Positions 44,169 to 54,059 of a DNA stretch of 64,000 nt are shown one piece after another. The stretch is taken from assembly GCA_947471745.1 (NCBI GenBank), contig CANJKZ010000395.1, forward strand, positions 1,179,001-1,243,000. Direction: 5' to 3'. Each line of letters opens with the position of its first letter. The stretch's first letter is position 1. Below the pieces are notes generated by a model. It saw only the letters and a list, made by a program, of their open reading frames with translations. It searched no databases and was not told the DNA's origin. The position numbers were made by a program, and so were the translations under genes. The DNA comes from Closterium sp. Naga37s-1 (taxonomy: Eukaryota > Streptophyta > Zygnematophyceae > Desmidiales > Closteriaceae).

Positions 44169-47100
44169 TCAGTTCAGAGCCATCCCAGCCAGCTTGCAAC
44201 ACTTCCAATGCTGCTGCTCCACCAGCCTCTTGGTCATCATGTCAGCCGGCTGCCCCGTGGTCTTCACGTAGCGCAACTCAACTTCACCCGCGGTTACCAT
44301 GCTCCTCGTCCAATGCCACTTCACCCTCATGTGCTTCGTGAGTCCATGCAACACAGGGTTCTTAGCAAGAGCAATGGCACCCTGGCTGTCACAGTACAGT
44401 GGGGTAGGTCCTTGCTGCTCCTCCCCCAATTCAGCCAACAAACGCCGCTGCCACACAATCTCCCGTACGGCACGGAAGAGTGCCATGTACTCGGACTCCA
44501 CCGAGCTCAAAGCTTGGTCAACCTGCTTCTTGCTCTCCCAAGCAGTTGGGCCTCCACCAACACAGCATATGAAGCCTCCCACACTTGTCATGTCCTCTGG
44601 TTCTGATGTATATGAAGCATCCGAGTAGGCGGTGAGGAACAAACGCCCGGGTTCAACACCATCCGCGCCCTTTTGGCGCCTTTGTGCCGCCGCCGAGTAT
44701 TGCAGCCCAACGGTCGGTGTTTGGCCAAGATACTTGGCCACCCTCATTCCAGCTGCTACCTGCTCCTCATTAGGGCATTGCACAACCCTAGCCAGCTGCC
44801 CGGTAGCAAACGCGACGTCCGGTCGTGTGTTTACCGCCGCATACATGAGGCTGTCCACCAACGAGTGAAATCGGCGCCTCTCCTCTTCACCAACGCTCTC
44901 CTCCTCTGGTCCCTTCACACACTTGAACCCAGAGGGAAAGGGTGTAGCCACATGGCCTTCACTCTGCCCAAAGTTGGCAGCCAATGCCTCCAGGTACTTT
45001 CGTTGATGCACCCGCATGCACCGCTTCTCCACATCTCGTTCGATGTGGAGCCCAAGGTAGAAGCTCACGTCACCAAGGGCCTTGCACTTGAACTTGTCTT
45101 GAAGCTTCAGCATCACCTCCTTCACAAGGTCAGAAGAGGGTGAGAAAATGAGGATGTCATCCACATAAACCACCATGAAACTCCTCTGCTCCCCCTCGCC
45201 AAGCATGAACAAGGAGTGATCGGCCGTTGAGGGAGTGAAGCCGATCCCCTCCAACACTTCGCGCAGCTTCATGTACCATTGCCTAGGGGCCTGCTTCAGC
45301 CCATAGAGGGCCTTCTTCAGCTTCCACACTCTGCCACTACCATCATCAAACCCCTCTGGCTGCGCCATAAAAATCTCCTCCTCAAGGATGCCGTTAAGGA
45401 ATGCCGTTACGATGTCCATTTGCTTTACTACCCATCCTTTGATGGCGGCTCCCGCGAATAGGGTTCGCAGCGTCGTCGGCTTCACCACAGGGGCAAACAG
45501 CTCCTTGAAGTCCACCTTCTCCTTCTGCTGGTACCCCTTGGCTACAAGCCTAGACTTGTAGCGCTCGATCTTGCCGTCGGCATCCGACTTGATTTTGAAG
45601 AGCCACTTGGACGTTATCGCCGTACGCCCCTCCGGTAGCTCCACCAATTCAAACGTGTCATTCTCCTCGATGCTCTTCAGCTCACTCTCCATGGCCTTCT
45701 TCCACTCCTCAGCATCACTACTCTCCAAAGCCTCCTTGAGAGTTGCTGGTTCTCCCGGCATCTCCACCGGAAAGAAGAACGCGAAGGCACACTCCTCGTA
45801 GTCACTCTCCTCGTCGTCTCCGACCATCATTGCCGCTCCGGCCAGGGCTGTCTTGCCCTGCTTTCCCGGCGCATCATAGGTCAGCCTATTAGGGGGTTGA
45901 ACTCTCCTCTTCCCCCTTCCTTCCTCCTCAGATGCAGGGACTTGAAGGCCTTGGCGTTGCTGCGGTGTGGCTCGAATCCGTGGAGCACTCGTAGTACGGG
46001 AAGGAAGTGACGGTGCACGCTCGCTCACTTGCTGCACCTCCTCCTCTTCTTCCTCTGCATCATTGGCCTCCTCTCCCCCATTCACAAGGGAGGATTGCCT
46101 TGTGGTTGTGCTGCCGCTGCTCAGTTCCAAAGGCAGCTCCACATGCTCCAAACCGGAACTCTTCACCTCCCCAAACCGCACGCCTATCTTCGCCTCATTC
46201 TCCGCCTTCCAATCCTTGTACATGAAGTTCTCCATGAACTTGCAGTCCCTGCTCACCAATAACTTCTTGGTGAATGGGTCCCAAAGAAGCCATCCCTTGC
46301 TGTTTTGAGCCATGCCCAAGTGCACGGCCCACACCGCCTTGGCACCAAGCTTGTTGTGCCGAAGATGCTTAGGCACGAGCGCCATGCACATGCATCCGAA
46401 CACCCGAAGCATATCCACCTTTGGCTTCCTTCCTAGCCACTCCACATAGGGCACCCATTTGTCTGCTCCCACATGAGTCAAGGCTCTGTTCTTGGCCACA
46501 CACGCGCTCCGCACCGCATCAGGCCAGAAATAGTCTGGTAGCCCGGCTTCAATGAGCAACCCGCGTGCCGCCTCCGTGATTGTGCGGTTCGCTCGCTCGG
46601 CGATGCCGTTCATTGCAGGGGAGTATGGCATGGTGAGGGAGTGCCGAATACCATTCTTCTTCAGCCACAACCCAAACTCCTTGCTCAGGAACTCTCCCCC
46701 TCGATCGGTGCGGATTGACTTGACTAGACGGTCTTGTTGCCGCTCCACCATCGGGAACCAATCCGTCTTCAACGTTTCAGCCACGTCGCTCTTCTTGGCC
46801 AGCACGTACACCCAAGTCATGCGGGTGTAGACGTCGACAATGGTGAGAAAATACTCAGCTCCAGCAGCTCCAAGCTTCAGGGGGCCCACCACGTCCATCA
46901 CCACCTCATCAAGCGGTGCCTTTGCCGTTGCCTCCGAACTAGGGAACGGAAACCGGGTGAACTTGGCTTGAATGCACGTCGGGCAGCCAAGCACCTCATC
47001 GGGCTCCCCCTTCACACGTATGCCAGCAACCATCTCATTCTTCACTAGCTGCTGCAAGATGGGCAGGGCCACATGCCCCATGCGCCGATGCAAGGTGAGC

Positions 47101-48938
47101 CAATCACACTCCCCCGTAGCCGAAGTTGGATTGGAGAATGCCGCGCTCGCAATAGCGCCCCACATACTCTCTCCGTAGTCCTCCTCCGCTGCTGACTCTG
47201 GGTTCTCCTCACCCTTTTGCTGCTCCTTGGTTGCTGCACCACTCTCCTTAGGTTCACTGAACTTGCTGGTCCCTCCAGGTTTGCTCTTCTTGAGCTCATT
47301 CTCCTTAGCGCGACCGTTCGCGCCATCGTCGCTACCGACCGCTCCATCCTTGGTGCTGATGCTTGCTGCCACTTGCCTCTCCTTAGGCATAGGGACCACT
47401 GGGATCTGCCACATCTCGTTGTAGACATCCCTGTCCTCATGAAGGTCCCAAAGAATTCGATCGCCAAGCCTTGCGGTGTAGGTCTTGGCTCCCTTCGAGT
47501 TCGTGTCCATGCCGGCCTTTGCCAACCGCCGCACGGAAATCAGGTTTGCAGCAAGGCTGGGCACCCAAAGCACGTTCTTGAGGCCCACCATCTTCCCATC
47601 AGCACCCTTGAACATGGCCTTGCCCATGCCTTTCACCTCTGCTCGCTGCCCCAAAGCCGATGTGACATGCTTCACCGGTGACGGCTCGAGTTCGGTGAGC
47701 AAGTCCGGGCGAGGTGTCATGCTATAGGTAGCGCCACTATCAATCACCCAATAGTCCAGGGGGTGTAGGGTCACCTTCCCCACAGCTGCTGGCTCCTCAA
47801 AGCCTTCATCCTTCTCTGGACCAGCCGGTACTTGCGTCGACACGAAGTAGAATAGACCCGGGTATCGATCGTCGCTCGGGTCCTTGTCGTTGTCTCCGCT
47901 CTTCATGTTTGCAGCTCCGCCACCGCGACCGCCACGGCCTCCACGGCCTCGTCCTCTCCCTCCTCCTGCTCCTCTACCCTCTTGGCCTTGAGCAGGGGTC
48001 CAACCATCAGGGAGTTTGTAGCAGTCGCGCCACATGTGTCCGCTCTTGTGGCAATAGTGACACTCGCCGTCGAATCGGCCGCGACCGCGTCCGTAGCTCT
48101 TGTCGTCGCTGCCGTAACCGCCACTCCTGCGGCCTCCGCCGAAGTTGCTGCCACCAAACCTTCCTCCCCCTCGTCCTCTGCCTCTTCCTCGACCATATCC
48201 ACGGCCGATGCTCGCTGCCCCAGCGCCATCCGCACTCGCCAACTCACGGCGGCGGAAATCCTCTTGAAGGATAGCTCGCTTCACGTCTTCAAGCGAGAGG
48301 CGGGGCAAGTCGCGATTAAGGTTGATGATGAGCGAGGACCATGACTCTGGGAGTAAGGCCAGCAACTTGGTCTTCTTTTGGAGCTCACTGTAGTTCAAAT
48401 CAGGTCCCTCAAGCCGCGTCAACAAGTCGAAGAATTTCTGCACCCCTTCTTCAACCGCTTCGTTTTCTTCGATTCGTAGTGCCGCCATTTGCCGTTCCAA
48501 CACCACCGCTACCGCCGCTGTTGCAGGAGCATGTACACCCTTGAGAGCAGCCCATGCCTTTGGTCCTTTCTCTGGTTCACGCTGGAATGGCTTGATGTGA
48601 CGGATCTGACTGCTCCCCAACGCTTGCCCAAGTAAGAGATAGCCTTGTGCGCTCTTCCGCACCCACGGGCTCTTCTCCGGGTCGTTCTCGGGGCGCTTCT
48701 CCGTTCCTTCCATCACCTCCAGCAGGTCATAGTGGTCAAAGATGTTCTCCATCTTGAAGGACCATTCAGCAAAGTTGTCACCGTTGAACTTGTCAAGCCC
48801 AAACACCCTAGGCTCATCCCTAGGTGGGCCAAGACTTGGTTGCATGGGCGCCATGGCTGAATCACGGGGTTGGCCTTGAGCTTGAGCTTCTCCACTGCCA
48901 CCAGCACCTCTGCCACCCCTTTCCTCAGGTCCAGACAT
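44169..48938 (-). CDS. Element B gag-pol polyprotein, uninterrupted
   Basis: 1,589 residues from MSGPEERGGRGAGG (ATG 48938-48936, about 20 bases after the primer-binding site) to a stop at 44169. An upstream in-frame ATG at 48983 lies inside the LTR and is not preferred. Domains in order: gag with FGLDKFNGDNFAEWSFKM; Arg/Gly-rich stretch; CCHC knuckle CHYCHKSGHMWRDC (Cx2Cx4Hx4C); protease WVIDSGATYSMTPR; integrase HHCC (LHRRMGHVALPILQQ, CPTC) and DDE motifs (MDVVGPLK, RTDRGGEFLS, SPAMNGIAERANRT); RT (DIVTAFLNGILEEEIF, YGLKQAPRQWY, VVYVDDILIF); RNase H (YSDASYTSEP, SSVESEYMAL, YCDSQGAIALAKN, HMRVKWHW). All catalytic motifs seem intact. It differs clearly from family A in gag and knuckle type. 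Confidence 0.97.
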   Translation of the reverse strand: MSGPEERGGRGAGGSGEAQAQGQPRDSAMAPMQPSLGPPRDEPRVFGLDKFNGDNFAEWSFKMENIFDHYDLLEVMEGTEKRPENDPEKSPWVRKSAQGYLLLGQALGSSQIRHIKPFQREPEKGPKAWAALKGVHAPATAAVAVVLERQMAALRIEENEAVEEGVQKFFDLLTRLEGPDLNYSELQKKTKLLALLPESWSSLIINLNRDLPRLSLEDVKRAILQEDFRRRELASADGAGAASIGRGYGRGRGRGRGGGRFGGSNFGGGRRSGGYGSDDKSYGRGRGRFDGECHYCHKSGHMWRDCYKLPDGWTPAQGQEGRGAGGGRGRGRGGRGGRGGGAANMKSGDNDKDPSDDRYPGLFYFVSTQVPAGPEKDEGFEEPAAVGKVTLHPLDYWVIDSGATYSMTPRPDLLTELEPSPVKHVTSALGQRAEVKGMGKAMFKGADGKMVGLKNVLWVPSLAANLISVRRLAKAGMDTNSKGAKTYTARLGDRILWDLHEDRDVYNEMWQIPVVPMPKERQVAASISTKDGAVGSDDGANGRAKENELKKSKPGGTSKFSEPKESGAATKEQQKGEENPESAAEEDYGESMWGAIASAAFSNPTSATGECDWLTLHRRMGHVALPILQQLVKNEMVAGIRVKGEPDEVLGCPTCIQAKFTRFPFPSSEATAKAPLDEVVMDVVGPLKLGAAGAEYFLTIVDVYTRMTWVYVLAKKSDVAETLKTDWFPMVERQQDRLVKSIRTDRGGEFLSKEFGLWLKKNGIRHSLTMPYSPAMNGIAERANRTITEAARGLLIEAGLPDYFWPDAVRSACVAKNRALTHVGADKWVPYVEWLGRKPKVDMLRVFGCMCMALVPKHLRHNKLGAKAVWAVHLGMAQNSKGWLLWDPFTKKLLVSRDCKFMENFMYKDWKAENEAKIGVRFGEVKSSGLEHVELPLELSSGSTTTRQSSLVNGGEEANDAEEEEEEVQQVSERAPSLPSRTTSAPRIRATPQQRQGLQVPASEEEGRGKRRVQPPNRLTYDAPGKQGKTALAGAAMMVGDDEESDYEECAFAFFFPVEMPGEPATLKEALESSDAEEWKKAMESELKSIEENDTFELVELPEGRTAITSKWLFKIKSDADGKIERYKSRLVAKGYQQKEKVDFKELFAPVVKPTTLRTLFAGAAIKGWVVKQMDIVTAFLNGILEEEIFMAQPEGFDDGSGRVWKLKKALYGLKQAPRQWYMKLREVLEGIGFTPSTADHSLFMLGEGEQRSFMVVYVDDILIFSPSSDLVKEVMLKLQDKFKCKALGDVSFYLGLHIERDVEKRCMRVHQRKYLEALAANFGQSEGHVATPFPSGFKCVKGPEEESVGEEERRRFHSLVDSLMYAAVNTRPDVAFATGQLARVVQCPNEEQVAAGMRVAKYLGQTPTVGLQYSAAAQRRQKGADGVEPGRLFLTAYSDASYTSEPEDMTSVGGFICCVGGGPTAWESKKQVDQALSSVESEYMALFRAVREIVWQRRLLAELGEEQQGPTPLYCDSQGAIALAKNPVLHGLTKHMRVKWHWTRSMVTAGEVELRYVKTTGQPADMMTKRLVEQQHWKCCKLAGMALN

Positions 48939-48957
48939 TGTCGAAACTGCTCCAAGG

Positions 48958-48969
48958 GCTCTGATACCA
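48958..48969 (-). promoter_or_regulatory. Primer-binding site of element B
   Basis: The minus strand reads TGGTATCAGAGC, a perfect complement of the tRNA-iMet 3' end, two bases from the LTR edge at 48972. Confidence 0.92.
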
Positions 48970-48971
48970 CT

Positions 48972-49790
48972 TGTTATAGTCACAATAGGCTTGAATGTGC
49001 CTAAAACGAAAGATAGAGAGCACAGACGGATTTCTGCACAGCGGCTTCAAACGTTGATAGCGTTCTGCTCACAGCTGCAAATGACTTGATTCAAATTGGA
49101 TCTGGAGCGTCTTCACGTCGTCTACAGTTATCAATTTAGATTGCACGATTTGATAAAGAATTGACGACACAGCGTCGGTTTGAACGAACGGTACTATGGC
49201 AGCCACTATAGTCTTAGAACACAAGATAGGAAGAGTTACGAGTTGGGAATGACTCCCAGCTCCTACAAACCCCAAGAGCCGAGGTACAGTGATGTGGAAC
49301 AGTTCCACACTGTCCCCAACCACGAAGGGTCTCGAAACTACCCTTCAATAGGGCCTACACCAAGTGAAATGTTACACTACACAAAGTAATGTAACTATCT
49401 TCAATATCTTGAGGTGTACCCTTTTGGCGAGCTTCGAAATCACTTGAGGCTTGACACCAAGGCTCGGGCTCTTCATCACAAACTCATCCTTGAGTTCTTG
49501 ATGGGTCTGCTGCACACACCTGCGACACGCCGAACGTTCGACACAGGACAAAATAGAAACCGCGCACGACAAAATAGAAACCGCGCGCGAGACACAAACG
49601 ACCGCGTAACACGCGTCTAGCGATAACTCGCTATTGACTCGACACACACACTCGACATCATGACTCAACATTCACACACAATTATAAGCATGAAATATAC
49701 ATTATCCCATGCCCTCATACCATTCCATACACACACACATTCACGCACACGGACAACAAGCCGAGTGCAAACCGTAGGGTTGCACCAACA
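48972..49790 (-). repeat. 5' LTR of element B
   Basis: 819 bp, uninterrupted, about 99.5% identical to the split left copy. It contains the intact target site into which A1 inserted in the other LTR. Confidence 0.97.
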
Positions 49791-49948
49791 TATTTGTACC
49801 TGCCGAACTATAGTAAAACTCACTTGTTTGGTGAATGCTCCCGACCCTCCCTTGGCACGCTCCGCTCGTCACCCGCTTGGCCTAGGCTTCTAAGCCTAGG
49901 CCCTTAGTTAAATCCGGCGCCTAGTTAAGTCCGCTTCGTAACATGGAG

Positions 49949-52769
49949 CTGCTAGTCCTGGAGGTACTGGAGGTGCTACTGGTGCTGGAGGTGCCGGAGC
50001 TACTAGTCATGGAGGTGCTACTGGTGCTGGAGGTGCTGGAGCTGCTGGCACTGGAGGTGCTAGTGCTGCTGGAGCTGGAGGCACTGGAGGTGCTGGTGCT
50101 GCTGGTGCTAGAGGTGCTGGAGATGGAGGTACTGGAGGTGCTCGTACTAGAGGTACTGGAGCTGCCGGAGCTGGAGGTGCTGCTCGTGCTGGAGGTGCTA
50201 CTGGAGCTACTGGCACTGGAGGTGCTGGTGCTGCTGGTGTTGGAGGCGCTGGAGCTGGAGGTACTGGGGGTGCTGGAGCTGCTGGTCCTGGAGGTGCTCG
50301 TACTAGAGGTGCTGGAGCTACCGGAGCAGGTGGTGCTGCTGGTGCTGGAGGTGCTGGAGGTTCTGGAGCTGGTGGCACTGGAGGTGCTGGAGGTACTGCT
50401 AGTGCTGGAGGTGCTGGAGCTGGAGGTACTGGAGGTGCTGGAGGTGCTGGAGCTGCTGGTCCTGGAGGTGCTCGTACTAGAGGTGCTGGAGCTGCCGGAG
50501 CAGGTGGTGCTACTGGTGCTGGAGGTGCTGGAGGTGCTGGTGCTGGAGGAGCTGGAGCTGCTGGTACTGCCCAGCGCCGACTATTTTTCTACCCGCAGCC
50601 GCAGTCGTCCCTGCCGCCGCCTGACTCGGTCCTTCGCCATGTTGTTAGTCCCCCGTCTTCCACTGGCCTCACTCCACCTCTCTTGTGTCCACCGACAGAC
50701 CAGTCTCAGCCACAGCTACTGTCCGGCTCTTCGCTGCCTGCTCCTGCTCCTTACACTGAGGTGACTGAGTCCCTGACTGAGCGTCGTGAGCCTGAGACTC
50801 GTGCTTTCACACCTGTTCGTGCTCGTCGTGTCGCCCGTCCTCGTCCTCCTGCTGTCCCAGGCACTCACGGTATGGCACTTCGTCCTTCCTCTGTTCCACA
50901 GCGTGTTGTCCTGCCTGAGCCTCCCGCGTCCTCTCATCCGCACGTTCCTGACCCTGCGTCCGACCTTGCTCATGCTGCCAGTCCTACTGTCACTCGTCTC
51001 CTCGCTACTGTCGTCACTGACCCTTATTTTGAGTCTACTGCAGCGTTTTCCCTAGTCACTAAGCTAGTTGACTTTGCGGCTAGGAGTCGTCTCGACTACG
51101 TCGCGAGTCTTGTTACTGAGTCTGAGTCTGTCTGTCCTCCGTCCGTCGGGGGTGAGCCTGCCCTTAGCAGTGACGTCCTTGAGGACATGCAGTTTGAGCT
51201 TGAGTGTCTTGCGGCCGCTGTACCTCGTTTTGCATCCATGCTGCTTTGCCCTGAGGGAGACCCGGATGCACTTGACATCCCTACCCCGCGCTATTACGCT
51301 GAGGCGATAGCGGGTGAGTAATCCTCTCAGTGGCACACAGCCATGGACGCAGAGTTGGCTTCCTGGAAGTCCACAGGCACCTACGTTGACGAGGTTCCTC
51401 CTCCTGGGGCGAACATAGTCGATGGCATGTGGATTTTTAGAGTGAAGCGGCTGCCGGGTTCTCTGCCAGCCTTCAAGGTGCGTTACGTTGCTCGAGGCTT
51501 CTGTCAGCGACAGGGGGTCGACTTCTTCCAGACCTTCTCCCCCCACCCCGAAGATGACTACTCTTCGGGTGCTGCTGCACGTTGCAGCACAACGTGACTA
51601 CGAGCTGCACTCCCTCGACTTCTCTACAGCTTTCTTGCAGGGCAGCCTTCACGAGGAGATCTGGCTGCGCCGCCCACCTGGCTTCACTGGGTCGTTTCCT
51701 GCGGGTACCCAGTGGAGCCTCCGGCGGCCAGTCTACGGTCTCCGCCAGGGGCCCCGAGAGTGGCACGACACACTGAGGACTACACTTGCGGCTCTTGGGT
51801 TTGCTCCTTCCTCTGCTGACCCGTCGCTGTTTCTACGCACCGACACTACCCTGCCACCGTTCTACGTTCTCGTGTACGTCGACGACTTGGTTTTTGCTAC
51901 TGCTGACACTGAGGCGCTGGCCCTAGTGAAGGCGGAGCTGTAGGAGAGACACAACTGCACTGACCTGGGTTAGGTGCGTAGCTATCTTGGCTTGCAGATC
52001 ACCCGGGACAGAGCACCGCGGACCATCACCCTGACTCAGTCACACATGGTGCACCAGGTCCTTCGGCGCTTCGGCTTCTAGTACTCCTCGCCACAGCCCA
52101 CTTCTCTGTCTACCGGCCACTCGCTCTCAACTCCACCTTCGAACGAGTCCGTAGAGCCGAGTGGTCCGTACCCAGAGCTTGTGGGTTGCCTCATGTACCT
52201 GATGACGTGTACCCGACCTGACCTCGCGTACCCTCTCAGCCTCCTGGCTCGCTACGTGGCTCCTGGTAGACACCGAAAGGTGCACTTTGATGCTGCAAAG
52301 AGGGTACTGCGTAGTACATCGGGCATGGGGCTCGTCACAGGGTTACACCTTCAGTCTTGGCTCTGGTTCTGTCTCGTCGAGGTCCACTCGTTCTTCTTCT
52401 GTGCTTGGTTCTAGCTGTGAGACCGAGATCTACGCTGGGGCTATGGCTGCACAGGAGCTACGCTGGCTGACCTACCTGCTGACCGACTTGGGGGAGTGGC
52501 CTCGTTCTCCTCCAGTTATGTACGTTGACAACAAGGCCATGCTTGCCTTGTGTCACGAGCAGAGACTGGAGCACAGAACGAAGCACATTGCTCTTCGCTA
52601 CTTTCTTGCTCGAGAGCTGCAGCAGCGTGGTCAGCTTTGCCTTTCCTACGTGGCCTCTCGGGCCAACACTGCTGATGTGTTCTCCAAGGCCCTTGGGTCT
52701 GGTGATCATCAGCATTTTTGCACTGCTCTTGGGCTTCTGCCCGTTCTGCCTCACATGCTTGTCTCTTGA
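49949..52769 (+). pseudogene. Copia A2 3' half: Gly-rich linker, RT and RNase H, heavily broken
   Basis: Continues A2 after solo LTR C. 49949-50575 is a Gly/Ala-rich coding repeat ([13 protein letters not shown]). The pre-RT region follows in a frame open to 51321 (TERREPETRA, VPGTHGMALRPS), then a stop (TAA about 51319-51321). RT continues with a 1-nt insertion near 51540 (FSPHPEDD instead of SPTPKMTT), then STAFLQGSLHEEIW, YGLRQGPREWH and VYVDDLVFA, then TAG at 51941-51943 and further stops near 51972 and 52078. RNase H has an internal deletion (about 52317-52335, where GHSDASWADD should be) and ends TADVFSKALGS, stop at 52769. Non-functional. Confidence 0.9.
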
Positions 52770-53013
52770 TCTTGCACTTGTTGTACACTAATATCAATAT
52801 TTATACCTGCATGTTTTCTCTTGCTAGGTTGTGATCAGTGTACTGCCTTGCTATTATAACTTTGCATGTGAACTGGCCTTGTGGTCGCTTGCTTGTGCTT
52901 GGATTGTGTGGTGTCCTTGAGATCCACCCTGAGCTTTGCTTTGCTTTTCTCTGCTGTCTTGCTTGACTTGTCTTCTGACCGTCTTGTTGTCCCCCACTTA
53001 GCCTATGGGGGTG

Positions 53014-53138
53014 TGTCAAAGTACAATCTTACTTGTAGGCTATAGTGGGGCACTCTTTATGGGGTACAACACTTCTAGGGTTAGTACTTGTACCCCAACT
53101 CTTGCTAATCCAATCATTCCTGCACGGTTATTCTGACA
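53014..53138 (+). repeat. 3' LTR of copia A2
   Basis: 125 bp, 8 differences from 32070-32194; preceded by TATGGGGGTG, followed by TSD CTTAC. Confidence 0.94.
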
Positions 53139-53864
53139 CTTACAATTTTCTGACGATTTGGGAGGTCAATCATATCAGAGCACGGAGCGTGCTCAAATTT
53201 GTAACAATTAAAACGGAGTCTTTATATGATGACAATGGTAGTGTTCTGATTTGGTTCGTGACACTGGCATACCATATCTCTCCCTCCCCCCCCCTCCGAT
53301 TGAGGCGCAGATGCGCTGATAATAAATTGCAAATAAACTAGGGGTGCGCCTATGATAGAGTCAAAACTACAATTGCACGTTCAGATTTAAGGGCGATATT
53401 GGGCTGGGATGAAGCCTTACGTTATTTTGGAGACTTGTCTTTGGAAACGTAATGCAGCGAAAGTTGGAATTTTCTGCTGGTACCAACATCGCCCGGACAT
53501 AAGACACATACCGTATCAACCCGTGTCAGAAGACCTACACTGTGGATCCCCGATTGATCCGATGAAGGATTACAGGCCTGTAGCCTAGGGGATTATGGGC
53601 GCACGGACCCGCTACTTAAAGCCTGAGTCCAGAATGGCAAGGGTTCAAAATTACTGAACTTGAAAAGTGTTGGGCGAAGGTTGACGAGAGAATAATATGC
53701 CAGAGACAGGTGGCGAAGGCGAAATGTTCCACAGTGCGCAGTGTACTATATTCAACTTCAAGAATCGTGACAACAGAATCCAACCACTCATCATGCAGCT
53801 CACAACACGAATTTGCGCTAGTGCTAGTCAACAAGTGCAAACTTTGAGCAGGGTGTGGAAAGCG
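53139..53864. other. Spacer between A2 and A4
   Basis: No gene recognised. It holds a hairpin GAGCACG-GAG-CGTGCTC near 53175-53191 and, at about 53523-53615, a segment similar to 62653-62745 (18 bp identical: GTGTCAGAAGACCTACAC). Confidence 0.55.
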
Positions 53865-53989
53865 TGTCAGATTTATATGACATAGCTACTGTAGGCTATA
53901 GTGGGGTGGCACATATGGGGTACAGTTTTCTAGGGTTTGCTTTTTGTACCCAACTTTCACTTAGTCATTTCATTCCTCGTTTCTTCTCA
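53865..53989 (+). repeat. 5' LTR of copia A4
   Basis: TGTCAGATTTATATGAC ... CTCGTTTCTTCTCA, with core GGCTATAGTGGGG and TCTAGGGTTTGC. Confidence 0.96.
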
Positions 53990-54035
53990 TGGTATCGAGC
54001 AGGTTCCCTAGTGGGAACGATTCCTAGGGCCCACC
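53990..54035 (+). promoter_or_regulatory. Copia A4 primer-binding site, hairpin and GGGCCC motif
   Basis: TGGTATCGAGC (one A fewer than the tRNA complement) abuts the LTR. Stem GTTCCC (54003-54008) pairs with GGGAAC (54013-54018) across TAGT, followed by CCTAGGGCCCACC. Confidence 0.78.
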
Positions 54036-54059
54036 ACCACGAAATTATTTTTTTTTCCT

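Larger units (their letters stand above)
35936..49790 (-). mobile_element. Intact Ty1/copia element B (6,482 bp without its insert)
   Basis: Minus-strand element with 819-bp LTRs and TSD TATTT (35931-35935 and 49791-49795). The left, 3' LTR is interrupted by A1. The LTRs differ at about four positions (for example 36095/49131, and others near 36270, 36350 and 44005), so it is young. The polypurine tract is GAGGGGGAGTT on the minus strand at about 44128-44138. It encodes one long uninterrupted polyprotein and is the best candidate for an autonomous element here. Confidence 0.96.
35823..49943 (+). mobile_element. Solo LTR C (261 bp), split by element B
   Basis: The left part is 35823-35935 (starts TGTCGCGATATATATT) and the right part 49796-49943 (ends CGCTTCGTAACA). 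TSD TGGAG lies at 35818-35822 and 49944-49948. With element B and one TATTT removed it is 261 bp with TG...CA ends and a TATA-rich start, as in an LTR. The right half has an 11-bp-stem hairpin with a 2-base loop (49879-49902). There is no internal region, so it is best read as a solo LTR; a small non-autonomous element is the alternative. Confidence 0.85.
32070..53138 (+). mobile_element. Copia A2, old copy hosting a four-layer nest
   Basis: Bounded by 125-bp LTRs (32070-32194 and 53014-53138) and TSD CTTAC (32065-32069 and 53139-53143). Removing the inserts between 35823 and 49948 leaves about 6.9 kb. The LTRs differ at 8 of 125 positions, so this is the oldest copy with two LTRs in the window. 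The gag is mostly deleted and pol carries several stops and frameshifts. Confidence 0.95.

Noticed and set aside
48939..48983. Upstream in-frame ATG for the element B polyprotein
   Set aside because: It lies within the LTR and the primer-binding site would be translated; the ATG at 48938 is the first after the primer-binding site.
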